In this document: positions 10,183 to 17,354 of the stretch, one piece after another
How the letters are laid out: every line of letters begins with the position of its first letter
How positions within the stretch are numbered: position 1 is the stretch's first letter
Assembly: GCF_020103695.1 (NCBI RefSeq)
Contig: NZ_JAHXBF010000019.1
Span: forward strand, 186,001 to 250,000
DNA from: Hyalangium versicolor
GTDB taxonomy: Bacteria > Myxococcota > Myxococcia > Myxococcales > Myxococcaceae
DNA length: 64,000 nt
Reading direction: 5' to 3'
Program-made: the position numbers and the translations under genes
The notes under the pieces: generated by a model
What the model saw: only the letters and a program-made list of their open reading frames with translations
What the model was told of the DNA's origin: nothing
Databases searched by the model: none

Positions 10183-11289
10183 TCAGTGGGGAACGAACCA
10201 CCTCGGCAGCCAGTCCGCGCCCTTCGCCGTGGTGAGGCGCGTCTGTCCGCTGCCGTCCGCGCGCATCAGCCACAGGTCTGTGTCTCCGCCACGCTCCGCC
10301 ACGAAGACCAGGTACTTCCCATCCGGGCTCCAGGCCGGCTCGTCGTCTCGCGACTTTCCATCCGTGAGCGCCACCAGTTCGCCGCTCGCCACGCTGGCCA
10401 CCCAGATGCGGCTCTTCGCATCCGGCAACCGCTCCACGAAGGCCACCTTCTGGCTGTCCGGGCTCCACACCAGCTCGCGCTCCTCACCCTTCGAGGCCGC
10501 GCCCGACAGCGCCCTCAGTTCCGCGCCATCCGGATGCACCAGGAAGTACCGATCGCGGCCCTCGCGGTTGCTGATGAACGAGAGCCACTTCCCATCCGGG
10601 CTCCAGCGAGGTTCGCGGTCCTCCTGGTAGAAGGCGGTGATGCGGCGCTCGCCCGTGCCGTCCGCGCGCATCACGTAGACCTCCGGGTCTCCCTCCCGGC
10701 TGGACACGAAGGCAATCTCACTCCCATCCGGAGAGACAGAGGGCTCGAAGCACCCCTCGCTCACGGACGTCAGGCGCTGCTCCGCCGCGCCCGCCTTCGG
10801 CTCGATGCGCACCAGATCACTGAAGCCCTGCGCATCCGACTCGGCCACCAGCCAGCGTCCGTCCGGCGACCAGCTTGCGTTGCGCGCGCGCGCCCGAGGC
10901 GCGTTGAGCGGCACCGGGGCCGAGCCATCCAACGGCTGCAGCCGCAACTGCTCCAGGTGCAGCCCGTTCACCGTGCGCGCGGCGATGATCAGCAACGCCT
11001 TGCCATCCGGCGCCGGAGCTGCGGTGTAGTCATCCTCCTGGGGGCTCTGGGTAAGCTGCCTCTCCTCACCCGTTGGCTTCACCAGCCAGACGTCCTTCTG
11101 CGTCGCCCGCTCGGAGATGAAGGCGATGACGCCGGGGATGGCTCGCCGCTCGTCCTCGGACAACGGACCGACACCGGTTGCCCCACGGCCACATCGGCCC
11201 GAGGAGCAACCGACACCCACCAGGGCGAGCACGGCACACAGCCGCGCCCACCCTGGCCAGGAACGACGAGACTCGAGGTCCTGGCTCAT
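10183..11289 (-). CDS. TolB-like beta-propeller lipoprotein (PD40 repeats)
   Basis: A 368-residue protein starting MSQDLESRRSWPGWARL with a lipobox-like ALVGVGC. The mature part is made of repeated PD40 blades: ASWSPDGRWLV, PSVSPDGSEIAFVSS, PRWSPDGKWLSFIS, LVWSPDSQKVAFV and PAWSPDGKYLVFV, which would close into a propeller as in the C-terminal half of TolB. The N-terminal TolB anticodon-binding-like domain is not evident. It starts 4 bp after the stop of the upstream amidase gene, so the two are one operon and may both act on the envelope. Whether it binds a protein partner or peptidoglycan is unknown; it is not the tolB of a tol-pal operon, since no tolQRA or pal is nearby. Confidence 0.85.
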   Translation of the reverse strand: MSQDLESRRSWPGWARLCAVLALVGVGCSSGRCGRGATGVGPLSEDERRAIPGVIAFISERATQKDVWLVKPTGEERQLTQSPQEDDYTAAPAPDGKALLIIAARTVNGLHLEQLRLQPLDGSAPVPLNAPRARARNASWSPDGRWLVAESDAQGFSDLVRIEPKAGAAEQRLTSVSEGCFEPSVSPDGSEIAFVSSREGDPEVYVMRADGTGERRITAFYQEDREPRWSPDGKWLSFISNREGRDRYFLVHPDGAELRALSGAASKGEERELVWSPDSQKVAFVERLPDAKSRIWVASVASGELVALTDGKSRDDEPAWSPDGKYLVFVAERGGDTDLWLMRADGSGQTRLTTAKGADWLPRWFVPH

Positions 11290-11293
11290 CCCT

Positions 11294-12886
11294 CTACTTG
11301 ACGCGGATGGCGTCGGCGACAACCTGGAAGCCCGAGACCGTCCACCGGCTGACCTGCACCTTGTTCCAGCCCGCCGGGAAGCTGTAGGTGCCCAGCGTGT
11401 TCCACTTGCCGCCGTTGAGCTGCTGATTGACGTTCACCGTGGCGAGCTTCGTGCTGCCCGTGCCGCTGTACACGATGAAGGGCGTCGTCGTGGAGCGATC
11501 CGTGCCCGCCGTCCACCAGGCGTCGATCGTCTTGGTCGCCGCGGCCGACAGGTAGAAGTAGAACGTCGCCGGGTCCGAGACGGCCTGCGTCGGCGCCACG
11601 AAGTAGCCCGTGCCGTAGTAGTTCGTCACGTTCGTCGACGAGGTCCAGTTCGCGGAGACCTCGATGTAGCCCTTCGACGTGTCGTTGTTGGCGTTGTTGC
11701 TGTCGATGATCAGCTCGCCACAGGCCGCGTTGATCTTGCTGAGGTACGTCGACCACGGCCAGTTCGGACCCGGATCCGTGCGCGTGGCCGGCTGCAACCG
11801 ACCGTGCGCCACGATGTGGTAGCTGTCCCGGGGGATGCCCCGGTCCCGAGCGATGTCGCACGACAGCTTCGCCGACGAGTCGATCTGCGCATCCGGGAAC
11901 GTGGCCTGGCTCGCGTAGCCGGCGTGCTCGATACCCACCGCGAAGTGGTTCACCGACAGCCCGTTGAGGGCAGTGCAGTCCGTGCTCCCGTTCAGGGTGC
12001 AGTCATACGTGGCGCCCACATGCCAGGCGCGGTTGGCCTCGGCCACCAGTTGGGAGACCTCTCCCGTATCGCTCACCACATAGTGCGCCGACACACCCGC
12101 ATCCGGGTTCACCAGCCAGCCCCAGCAGCCCGAATAGATGCCCTCGCACGTGTGGATGACGATCATCTTGATGCCCGGGCTCGCAGGCCGATCGTTGTAG
12201 TTGGGCGACGGCCGCCAGATGGACGCTGCGTAGTCCGGGCCCGCCGCCATCGCGTGCACCGAGGGCAGCGCGAACTTCGCCTCCACCGGCGTGGGCATGA
12301 TGGACGCCAGCACCTTGCCGTCCGCGGTGTCAGCCACCACGCCGCTGCGCAGCGTGCCGTACACCTGCTTGTGCACGTACTCGGCCTGCGCATCCGTGTT
12401 GCCGATGCCGCTCAGCCGCGCGACCGCCGGGGCCCAGGCGCCCAGGTCCTTCCGGTCCACCTTCAGCTCCTCGGCGTACGAGGACAGCAGCGCCGCGGCC
12501 GCGCGGATGTTGGAGGCCGCGTCCATGCGCACCTGCTCAGCCGAGACACCCGCCAGCGCCGCACCGCGCACGATGGCCTCGCCGCGCAGCGCCATCAGGC
12601 CGTGGGCCGCCGGCATGCCTTCGAACTCCTCCTGACCGTGCACCATCTGCCAGCGCGTCTCGGAGAAGGAGACGGCCTTGAGCAGATCCGCCGGCACGTT
12701 GAACTCGCGCGCGGCCTGCTCGAAGAGCGGATCCAACTGGGCAATCGAGCCGCGGTTGAGCACATCCTGCGCCGCGTCGATGGCGCCAGAGGGAGTCTGC
12801 GCGGACTCGGGACTCTGTTGAGGATCACATGCAGCCAGGGAGAGGGCCGCGGCAACAGTCGCGAGCGCTTGGCGCAACGTAGACAT
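11294..12886 (-). CDS. Lipoprotein N-acetylmuramoyl-L-alanine amidase with transglycosylase-like and golvesin-type domains
   Basis: A 530-residue, three-part envelope enzyme. The lipoprotein signal ends LSLAAC (Cys20). Residues about 50-170 resemble a lytic-transglycosylase fold (LDPLFEQAAREFNVP, SFSETRWQ with Glu76, GLMAL). Residues about 235-385 are an Amidase_2/PGRP domain with zinc ligands of type MIVIHTCEG, SYHIVAHGR and TRTDPGPNWPW. Residues about 395-530 form a golvesin-C-like beta domain (NNDTSKGYIEV, YYGTGYF, WNKVQVSRWTV), probably a binding module. AAGGAG is 5 bases before the ATG. It likely cleaves the stem peptide from cell-wall glycan, in self-remodelling or prey lysis. It is followed 4 bp later by the propeller lipoprotein in one operon. 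Catalytic competence of the transglycosylase-like part is uncertain. Confidence 0.88.
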   Translation of the reverse strand: MSTLRQALATVAAALSLAACDPQQSPESAQTPSGAIDAAQDVLNRGSIAQLDPLFEQAAREFNVPADLLKAVSFSETRWQMVHGQEEFEGMPAAHGLMALRGEAIVRGAALAGVSAEQVRMDAASNIRAAAALLSSYAEELKVDRKDLGAWAPAVARLSGIGNTDAQAEYVHKQVYGTLRSGVVADTADGKVLASIMPTPVEAKFALPSVHAMAAGPDYAASIWRPSPNYNDRPASPGIKMIVIHTCEGIYSGCWGWLVNPDAGVSAHYVVSDTGEVSQLVAEANRAWHVGATYDCTLNGSTDCTALNGLSVNHFAVGIEHAGYASQATFPDAQIDSSAKLSCDIARDRGIPRDSYHIVAHGRLQPATRTDPGPNWPWSTYLSKINAACGELIIDSNNANNDTSKGYIEVSANWTSSTNVTNYYGTGYFVAPTQAVSDPATFYFYLSAAATKTIDAWWTAGTDRSTTTPFIVYSGTGSTKLATVNVNQQLNGGKWNTLGTYSFPAGWNKVQVSRWTVSGFQVVADAIRVK

Positions 12887-13252
12887 GGGGACTCCTTTGC
12901 GGGGGATGGGGGTACGTCGGCTCCGCCCTCGTCCGTGAACGGGTCGGCTGGGTCTGCATAGCACCCGCCATGCCAACTCGCTTCCCTCGGAGCCCACGCC
13001 TCGGGCCCGGCCAAAGTGGACTATCCATGCTCCACTCGGTCTCAGGCCCCTGGAATCCACGGACGCGAGGGCCTCCATAACCCGCCGGATCCACAGCGGA
13101 AACGGCCCCGGAAACACCCCCTCGTCACCCGCTGCGAGAACCGTGGGGCATGGTGACCCACTTGTCCTGTTTTCAGTCATGCACGGACTAAACGCGGTTT
13201 GAAGTTTTTATAATGATCCGCTGATTCTCGAAAACTTGGGTATGAGGGTGAC
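12887..13252. promoter_or_regulatory. Divergent intergenic region with consensus -10 hexamer
   Basis: This 366-bp gap separates the amidase operon (minus) from the phosphoesterase gene (plus). I see no credible small gene in it. The stretch 13195-13230 is strikingly AT-rich for this genome and contains a perfect TATAAT at 13209-13214, about 39 bases before the phosphoesterase ATG. There is no clear TTGACA at the matching distance, so it may depend on an activator or extended contacts. Confidence 0.45.
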
Positions 13253-13990
13253 ATGCGTCTCTTCGCCATCGGCGACACCCACCTGCCCTCCACGCGCAAC
13301 AAGGACATGCACCGCTTCGGGTGGGCGGAGCACCCCCTGCCGCTGCAGCGGGCCTGGGACGAGAAGGTCCGCGCCGAGGACGTGGTCATCGTCGCCGGAG
13401 ACATCTCCTGGGCCACTCGGCCCACGGAGGTGCTGGACGACTTGAAGTGGCTGGACTCCCGGCCCGGGCGCAAGGTGCTGGTGCGCGGCAACCATGACTA
13501 CTGGTGGGGAGACTCGGCCTCCAAGCTGCGAAAGCTGCTGGAGCCCTTCAAGAGCATCGAAGGCTTCCTGCAGAACAGCGCGATGGTGATGGGGCCGTGG
13601 GTCATTGCCGGCTCGCGGCTGTGGACCGCTCCCGAGGCCCCGCCCATGCCCGGCGGAGAGATGGGAGACGAGCCCGGTGACGCCGCCTACGTGGAGCGCG
13701 AGACACGCCGGCTGAGCACCTCCATCGAAGACGCGCTGAAGAAGGAGAAGGAGAGCCCCACGCCGCTCACCCGCATCATCGCCGTGCACTTCCCTCCGCT
13801 CTACGCCAACGCGAAGGCCACCTCCTTCAGCGATCCCATCGAGGCCTTCCACCCCAAGGTCTGCGTCTACGGCCACCTGCACGGCGAGGGCATCAACGCG
13901 GGCTTCACCGGTGAGCGCGCGGGCGTCCGCTACGTGCTGGCTTCTTGTGACGCCGCAAAGTTCTCGCCTGTGTTGCTCGACGAGATGTGA
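13253..13990 (+). CDS. Calcineurin-like metallophosphoesterase
   Basis: A 245-residue phosphoesterase with all five family blocks: GDTHLP (7-12), GDISW, RGNHDYWWG, AVHFPPLY and GHLHG. These supply the Asp, His and Asn ligands of a two-metal site that hydrolyses phosphoesters. There is no signal peptide or membrane segment, so it is cytoplasmic. The length fits the YkuE/predicted phosphohydrolase subgroup that includes an insert between blocks III and IV (here about residues 115-170, rich in Pro and charged residues). Substrate is unknown. The gene stands alone downstream of a TATAAT-containing promoter region. Confidence 0.88.
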   Translation: MRLFAIGDTHLPSTRNKDMHRFGWAEHPLPLQRAWDEKVRAEDVVIVAGDISWATRPTEVLDDLKWLDSRPGRKVLVRGNHDYWWGDSASKLRKLLEPFKSIEGFLQNSAMVMGPWVIAGSRLWTAPEAPPMPGGEMGDEPGDAAYVERETRRLSTSIEDALKKEKESPTPLTRIIAVHFPPLYANAKATSFSDPIEAFHPKVCVYGHLHGEGINAGFTGERAGVRYVLASCDAAKFSPVLLDEM

Positions 13991-14075
13991 GCGCCACGCC
14001 TGCATTTCTCGGTTTCTAAGAGTGCACTACACTCGCCCCCGCTGCCGCTAGTCGGGAAGGCAGAAAGGGTGACTC

Positions 14076-14657
14076 ATGCCGGCGAACAAGGCCGATCTCC
14101 AGGCGCGCCTCTCGGCCATTCATCCCGGGGACAATGCCCTGGGTTTGTTCTTCACCACGGTGTTCAGTCTCGTCGAGCAGCAAGCCGGGCCGAGTGCCCT
14201 GATGAAGCTGCGCACGGGAGAGCTGGCGCAGGACTTCTCGGAGCTGCGCATGTACCCGGTGAAGGATTTCCTCCAGATGATCTACCAGGTAGCGGATCTG
14301 CTCGAAGCGAAGATGGGCTCTCCGGAGGCCGTGTTCCGGGCGTGCGGCGAGTACAGCATCACCCGCTACAACTCGGGCCCGGGCCGCTTCCTGTTCAACG
14401 TGCTGGTCCGGGGAGATCCGCACAAGCTCTTCTCGATGGCGCAGATTGGCTACAACACCGCCGTCACCTACGGGCGCCGCGAGTACCAGGTGCTCAGCCC
14501 CAAGTCCGGCGTGCTGCGCGCCAACGGGGACATGGTCCCTCCGGCCTACCATGAGGGCATCCTCATGGGCTCGCTGAAGGTGCTCAACATCCAGGGGCGC
14601 GCGCGGGCGCGGGCTCAGGCCATCGACCGCGTGGAGTACGACATCAACTGGAACTGA
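14076..14657 (+). CDS. TIGR02265/DUF2378 family myxobacterial protein
   Basis: A 193-residue soluble protein. The features recalled for the myxobacteria-specific paralogous family TIGR02265 (DUF2378) are present: a helical first half with YPVKDFLQMIYQVADLL, a central GEYSITRYNSGPGRFLFN, and the C-terminal GSLKVLNIQGRARARAQ with alternating small and charged residues. Members are numerous in Myxococcus-type genomes and have no proven function; the fold has been compared with heme-NO-binding sensor domains, which I cannot test here. An AAGG lies shortly before the ATG. It is 85 bp after the phosphoesterase gene and converges with the SDR gene. Confidence 0.8.
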   Translation: MPANKADLQARLSAIHPGDNALGLFFTTVFSLVEQQAGPSALMKLRTGELAQDFSELRMYPVKDFLQMIYQVADLLEAKMGSPEAVFRACGEYSITRYNSGPGRFLFNVLVRGDPHKLFSMAQIGYNTAVTYGRREYQVLSPKSGVLRANGDMVPPAYHEGILMGSLKVLNIQGRARARAQAIDRVEYDINWN

Positions 14658-14681
14658 GCGGCTTCCGAGCGCCGGAGCTGC

Positions 14682-16100
14682 TCACCACGGAGCGCTTCGG
14701 TAGTCCCGGATGAAGAGGCCGTGGATCGGCTGGCCGCGCAGCCCCTGCACGATGGGATCGTACAGGCGCGCGGCGCCGTCCACGGAGTCCAGGGGAGGCT
14801 GGAAGCCCTGGGACTGCATGCGCTCGAGCTTCTCCTGGGGGTTCTCGTTGGAGAACCAGCCCGTGTCCACGCTGTTCATGAAGATGCCGTCCCGCGCGTA
14901 GTCCGCCGCGGACGTGCGCGTCATCATGTTGAGCGCAGCCTTGGCCATGTTGGTGTGCGGGTGGAAGACCGTCTTGCCCTCGCGCTGGAACTGCCCCTCG
15001 GCTGCTGACACGTTGATGATGTAGCGATCAGCCCATGGGGAGCGGAGCAACAGGGGCTTGAGCCGACTGTTGAGCAGGAACGGCGCCATGGCGTTGACGC
15101 ACTGGACTTCGAGCAGCTCCAACGGTGGCACCTCGTCCAGGCGCAACACCCAGCTGTTGCTGGGGCGGGAGTCCTCGAGGTTGCCGTCGGCGCGCTCCTG
15201 GAGGAAGGCGGTGAACCGGTCCGGGGCGAGGACTCCCTCCGTGAGCGCGGGCACCCTGGCGTGACGCGCGAGCTCCAAGGATGGCTCGCTGACACAGCCA
15301 AGCGCTGGGGCGGGCAGGGTGCGCGCCAGTTCCTGCTCGCGCTGATGGAGCGCGGTGTCGTGCTCGGCGGAGGAACGCAGCGTCTGGGCCGCGTTGTTGA
15401 CGAGGATGTCCAGGTGCGGCTCTGTGGCGAGCAGGTGCTCGGTGAAGGCGAGCACTCCCGGGAGGAAGCGCAGATCGATTCCGTGGAGGACGAGCCGATC
15501 CCTCCACTGCTCGAAGTCGGGCTCCTGGGCGTAGCGGCGAGCGCCGTCCCGGGGATAGCGCGTGAGGACGTGGACGTGCGCCCCATCCCTCAGCAGCTTG
15601 AGCGCGAGCTGGAAACCTACCTTCACCCGGCCTCCGGTGATCAGGGCGCGGCGGCCGTGCAAGGAGGCCCGCTGCATGCGCTTGTCCTCGTGGAAGCGCG
15701 CGCACTCGGGGCAGAGCGAGAGGTAGAAGGGGTGCACTCGGGTATAGCGCCCCTTGCATCCGTAGCAGTGGCGCGTGCGGTGGAGTTCCTGCGGGCCCGA
15801 CTCCGTGGCCGCGGCCAGGCTGCGAACACCCGCCACCTCGCTCCGAGCATTCACAAGTGCGCCCATCACGGCGCGATCCGCCTGACGTGAGGCCACGTCA
15901 CGCTCGCGGCGGCGGCGCTTCTTGGACTCGCGGTGGACGTGCGAGGCGGCATCCTCCACGGTGCGGCGAACAGGGTGGTCTCCCGGGAGCCGAACAACGG
16001 CGCGCAGCACTTCGAGGCATCGGGCTACGTCCGCTGCGTCGGGTTCCTGGACTGTCTCGGGTGTGGCTGTCGAGTCGTCCCTGGCCATCGTCCGCCCCAT
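14682..16100 (-). CDS. Atypical short-chain dehydrogenase with Cys4 knuckle
   Basis: A 472-residue fusion. Residues about 1-105 are helical and basic (ESKKRRRRERD). Residues 112-133 form a four-cysteine knuckle (CYGC and CPEC), likely zinc-binding. Residues about 148-470 are an SDR Rossmann fold: ALITGGRVKVGF replaces the usual TGxxxGxG, ILVNNAAQTLR is the NNAG strand, and IINVSAAEGQF holds the serine. The usual YxxxK is TNMAK, so the catalytic tyrosine is replaced by threonine. There are two ATGs, 16100 and 16088; neither has a strong ribosome-binding site. The gene is preceded by two tRNA-like genes on the same strand. Redox activity is therefore doubtful; an NAD-binding sensor or an altered reaction are alternatives. 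Confidence 0.8.
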   Translation of the reverse strand: MGRTMARDDSTATPETVQEPDAADVARCLEVLRAVVRLPGDHPVRRTVEDAASHVHRESKKRRRRERDVASRQADRAVMGALVNARSEVAGVRSLAAATESGPQELHRTRHCYGCKGRYTRVHPFYLSLCPECARFHEDKRMQRASLHGRRALITGGRVKVGFQLALKLLRDGAHVHVLTRYPRDGARRYAQEPDFEQWRDRLVLHGIDLRFLPGVLAFTEHLLATEPHLDILVNNAAQTLRSSAEHDTALHQREQELARTLPAPALGCVSEPSLELARHARVPALTEGVLAPDRFTAFLQERADGNLEDSRPSNSWVLRLDEVPPLELLEVQCVNAMAPFLLNSRLKPLLLRSPWADRYIINVSAAEGQFQREGKTVFHPHTNMAKAALNMMTRTSAADYARDGIFMNSVDTGWFSNENPQEKLERMQSQGFQPPLDSVDGAARLYDPIVQGLRGQPIHGLFIRDYRSAPW

Positions 16101-16120
16101 GTCGAGGAAGTGCCCGGGGC

Positions 16121-16195
16121 AGAGACTGACCGGATTCGAACCGGCCTCCTCCGGTATTATGAGTACCGGCGCGTCGGCCACTGCGCTACAGCCCC
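16121..16195 (-). tRNA. tRNA-like gene, anticodon CAU (Met or modified Ile), extended acceptor stem
   Basis: A 75-nt cloverleaf can be folded. The acceptor is GGGGCUG/CAGUCUC (two G-U pairs). A D arm is closed by GCGC repeats. The anticodon stem CGGUA/UACCG has loop CUCAUAA (U33 and A37 present, anticodon at 16159-16161). The variable region is short, and the T arm is GCCGG-UUCGAAU-CCGGU. CCA is not encoded. The base at position 73 is U, and flanking bases GGGCA and UGCCC extend the acceptor stem by five further pairs. It shares its D-arm half and trailer sequence GGCACTTCC with the next tRNA-like gene. It could be functional or a diverged paralogue; it does not look like the initiator. Confidence 0.6.
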
Positions 16196-16257
16196 TGCCC
16201 GAGCCCGCCCTGGCTACCCCCTCCACGGGAGGGACACAATGGGGGAAGTGCCTGGAC

Positions 16258-16330
16258 GAAAGCAGACGGGAATTGAACCCGTGTCCTCCTGTCTAGCAGC
16301 CAGGCGCGTCAACCTCTGCGCTACAGCTCC
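16258..16330 (-). tRNA. tRNA-like gene, anticodon GCU, short variable loop, 16-bp acceptor extension
   Basis: A 73-nt cloverleaf. The acceptor GGAGCUG/CUGCUUU has two G-U pairs and one U-U mismatch. The D arm is nearly identical to the preceding copy. The anticodon stem CCUGG/ACAGG closes loop CUGCUAG (anticodon GCU at 16295-16297), and the T arm is ACGGG-UUCAAUU-CCCGU. A GCU anticodon should belong to tRNA-Ser, a class with a long variable arm, yet only about five bases lie between the anticodon and T stems. CCA is not encoded. Outside the acceptor the flanks are perfect inverted repeats, 16250-16258 and 16331-16339, giving a continuous stem of about 16 pairs. Identity of the amino acid is open. 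Confidence 0.55.
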
Positions 16331-16348
16331 CGTCCAGGCTCCTCCTTG

Positions 16349-17248
16349 TTACCGCTCATCCACCTTGGAAGCCAGAGGGCTCGTGGCTACAAAGTCGAGC
16401 AGGAAGTCCCGGAAGGCCGCCACCTTCCGAGGGACACGCTCCGCTCGCGGGTGCACGAAGAAGAGGCTCCCGCCATGCTGGATCCACCGCGGGAGCACTC
16501 GGAGGAGCCGTCCCGAGATGACATCCGGCCGCGCGAGGAAGGTCGGCAGGATGCCGATGCCGAGCCCTTCCCGGATCGACCGGTGCGCGAACATCAGGTC
16601 GTCCGTCACGAGGCGGGGCCTCTTCGGCGCGGCCAACGAAGATGGCACCTTCATGTGGTGGACGCACACCCATTCATGCGTGCCGGTGTCCTCGGGCGTA
16701 CGCGGCTGGCCTCTTCGCGCCACGTAGTTGGGCGAGGCATAGAGGGCCATGTCCAGCCCGCTCACCTTGCGCGCCACGAGCGTCGAGTCCGGGAGCTTGC
16801 CCGAGACCCGGAGCGCGACATCAAAGCCCTCGGCGATGAGGTCCACCCGTCTGTTCGTAAGGCGGATGTCGAGGGTGACGGCCGGATAACGCGCCGAGAA
16901 CCGCGCCGCGAGCACCGGCAGGAAGGTGAGCCCCATGTCCACCGGCGCGGTGACTCGGAGTTCCCCAGACGGCTCCGCCTCCTGCTCGGGCAGGCTCCCG
17001 GTGAGCGTTCGCAGCGAGGCCACGAGAGGACGCGCCTTCTCGTAGAACGCGGTCCCCGCGGTGGTGAGCGCCACGTTGCGAGTGGTGCGGTGGAAGAGCT
17101 GCACTCCCAGCGAGGCCTCGAGCCCCGCGACGCCCCGGCTCACCGAGGACTTCGGCAGCCCCAGCTTCCGAGCAGCGGCCGACATGCTCGCCGTCTCGGC
17201 GACCGTGACGAAGAGGGGCAGCAGGTTCAGGTCCGGCGTTCCATCCAT
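16349..17248 (-). CDS. LysR-family transcriptional regulator
   Basis: A 299-residue LysR regulator. The N-terminal winged helix-turn-helix (LNLLPLFVTVAETASMSAAA, then SVSRGVAGLEASLGVQLFHR) is followed by the periplasmic-binding-like effector domain (GELRVTAPVDMGLTFLP, VDLIAEGFDVALR, GLGIGILP). Length and layout match the CrgA/DsdC-type subgroup. It is divergent from the extradiol dioxygenase gene, with 106 bp between them that contains a T-N11-A palindrome. By the usual LysR logic it activates that gene and represses itself; the inducer, perhaps an aromatic compound or catechol, is inferred from the neighbour only. Its 3' end lies 19 bp from the tRNA-like pair. Confidence 0.93.
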   Translation of the reverse strand: MDGTPDLNLLPLFVTVAETASMSAAARKLGLPKSSVSRGVAGLEASLGVQLFHRTTRNVALTTAGTAFYEKARPLVASLRTLTGSLPEQEAEPSGELRVTAPVDMGLTFLPVLAARFSARYPAVTLDIRLTNRRVDLIAEGFDVALRVSGKLPDSTLVARKVSGLDMALYASPNYVARRGQPRTPEDTGTHEWVCVHHMKVPSSLAAPKRPRLVTDDLMFAHRSIREGLGIGILPTFLARPDVISGRLLRVLPRWIQHGGSLFFVHPRAERVPRKVAAFRDFLLDFVATSPLASKVDER

Positions 17249-17287
17249 GGAACGCAGTTATGCCAGAAGCACCCCTAGTGCGCTCAT

Positions 17288-17300
17288 TGCAACGCTTGCA
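17288..17300 (+). promoter_or_regulatory. LysR-type T-N11-A operator
   Basis: TGCAACGCTTGCA is a 5-bp inverted repeat with a 3-bp spacer and fits the T-N11-A rule for LysR binding sites. It lies 40 bases upstream of the LysR start and 55 bases upstream of the dioxygenase start, a position suited to dual control. Confidence 0.6.
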
Positions 17301-17354
17301 TGATCTGGATCAGCCGAACGATACAGCTAGCAGGAACCGGCACGGAGACGAATC

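Noticed and set aside
11117..12961. Long plus-strand open frame opposite the amidase
   Set aside because: Antisense shadow; no ribosome-binding site or family pattern.
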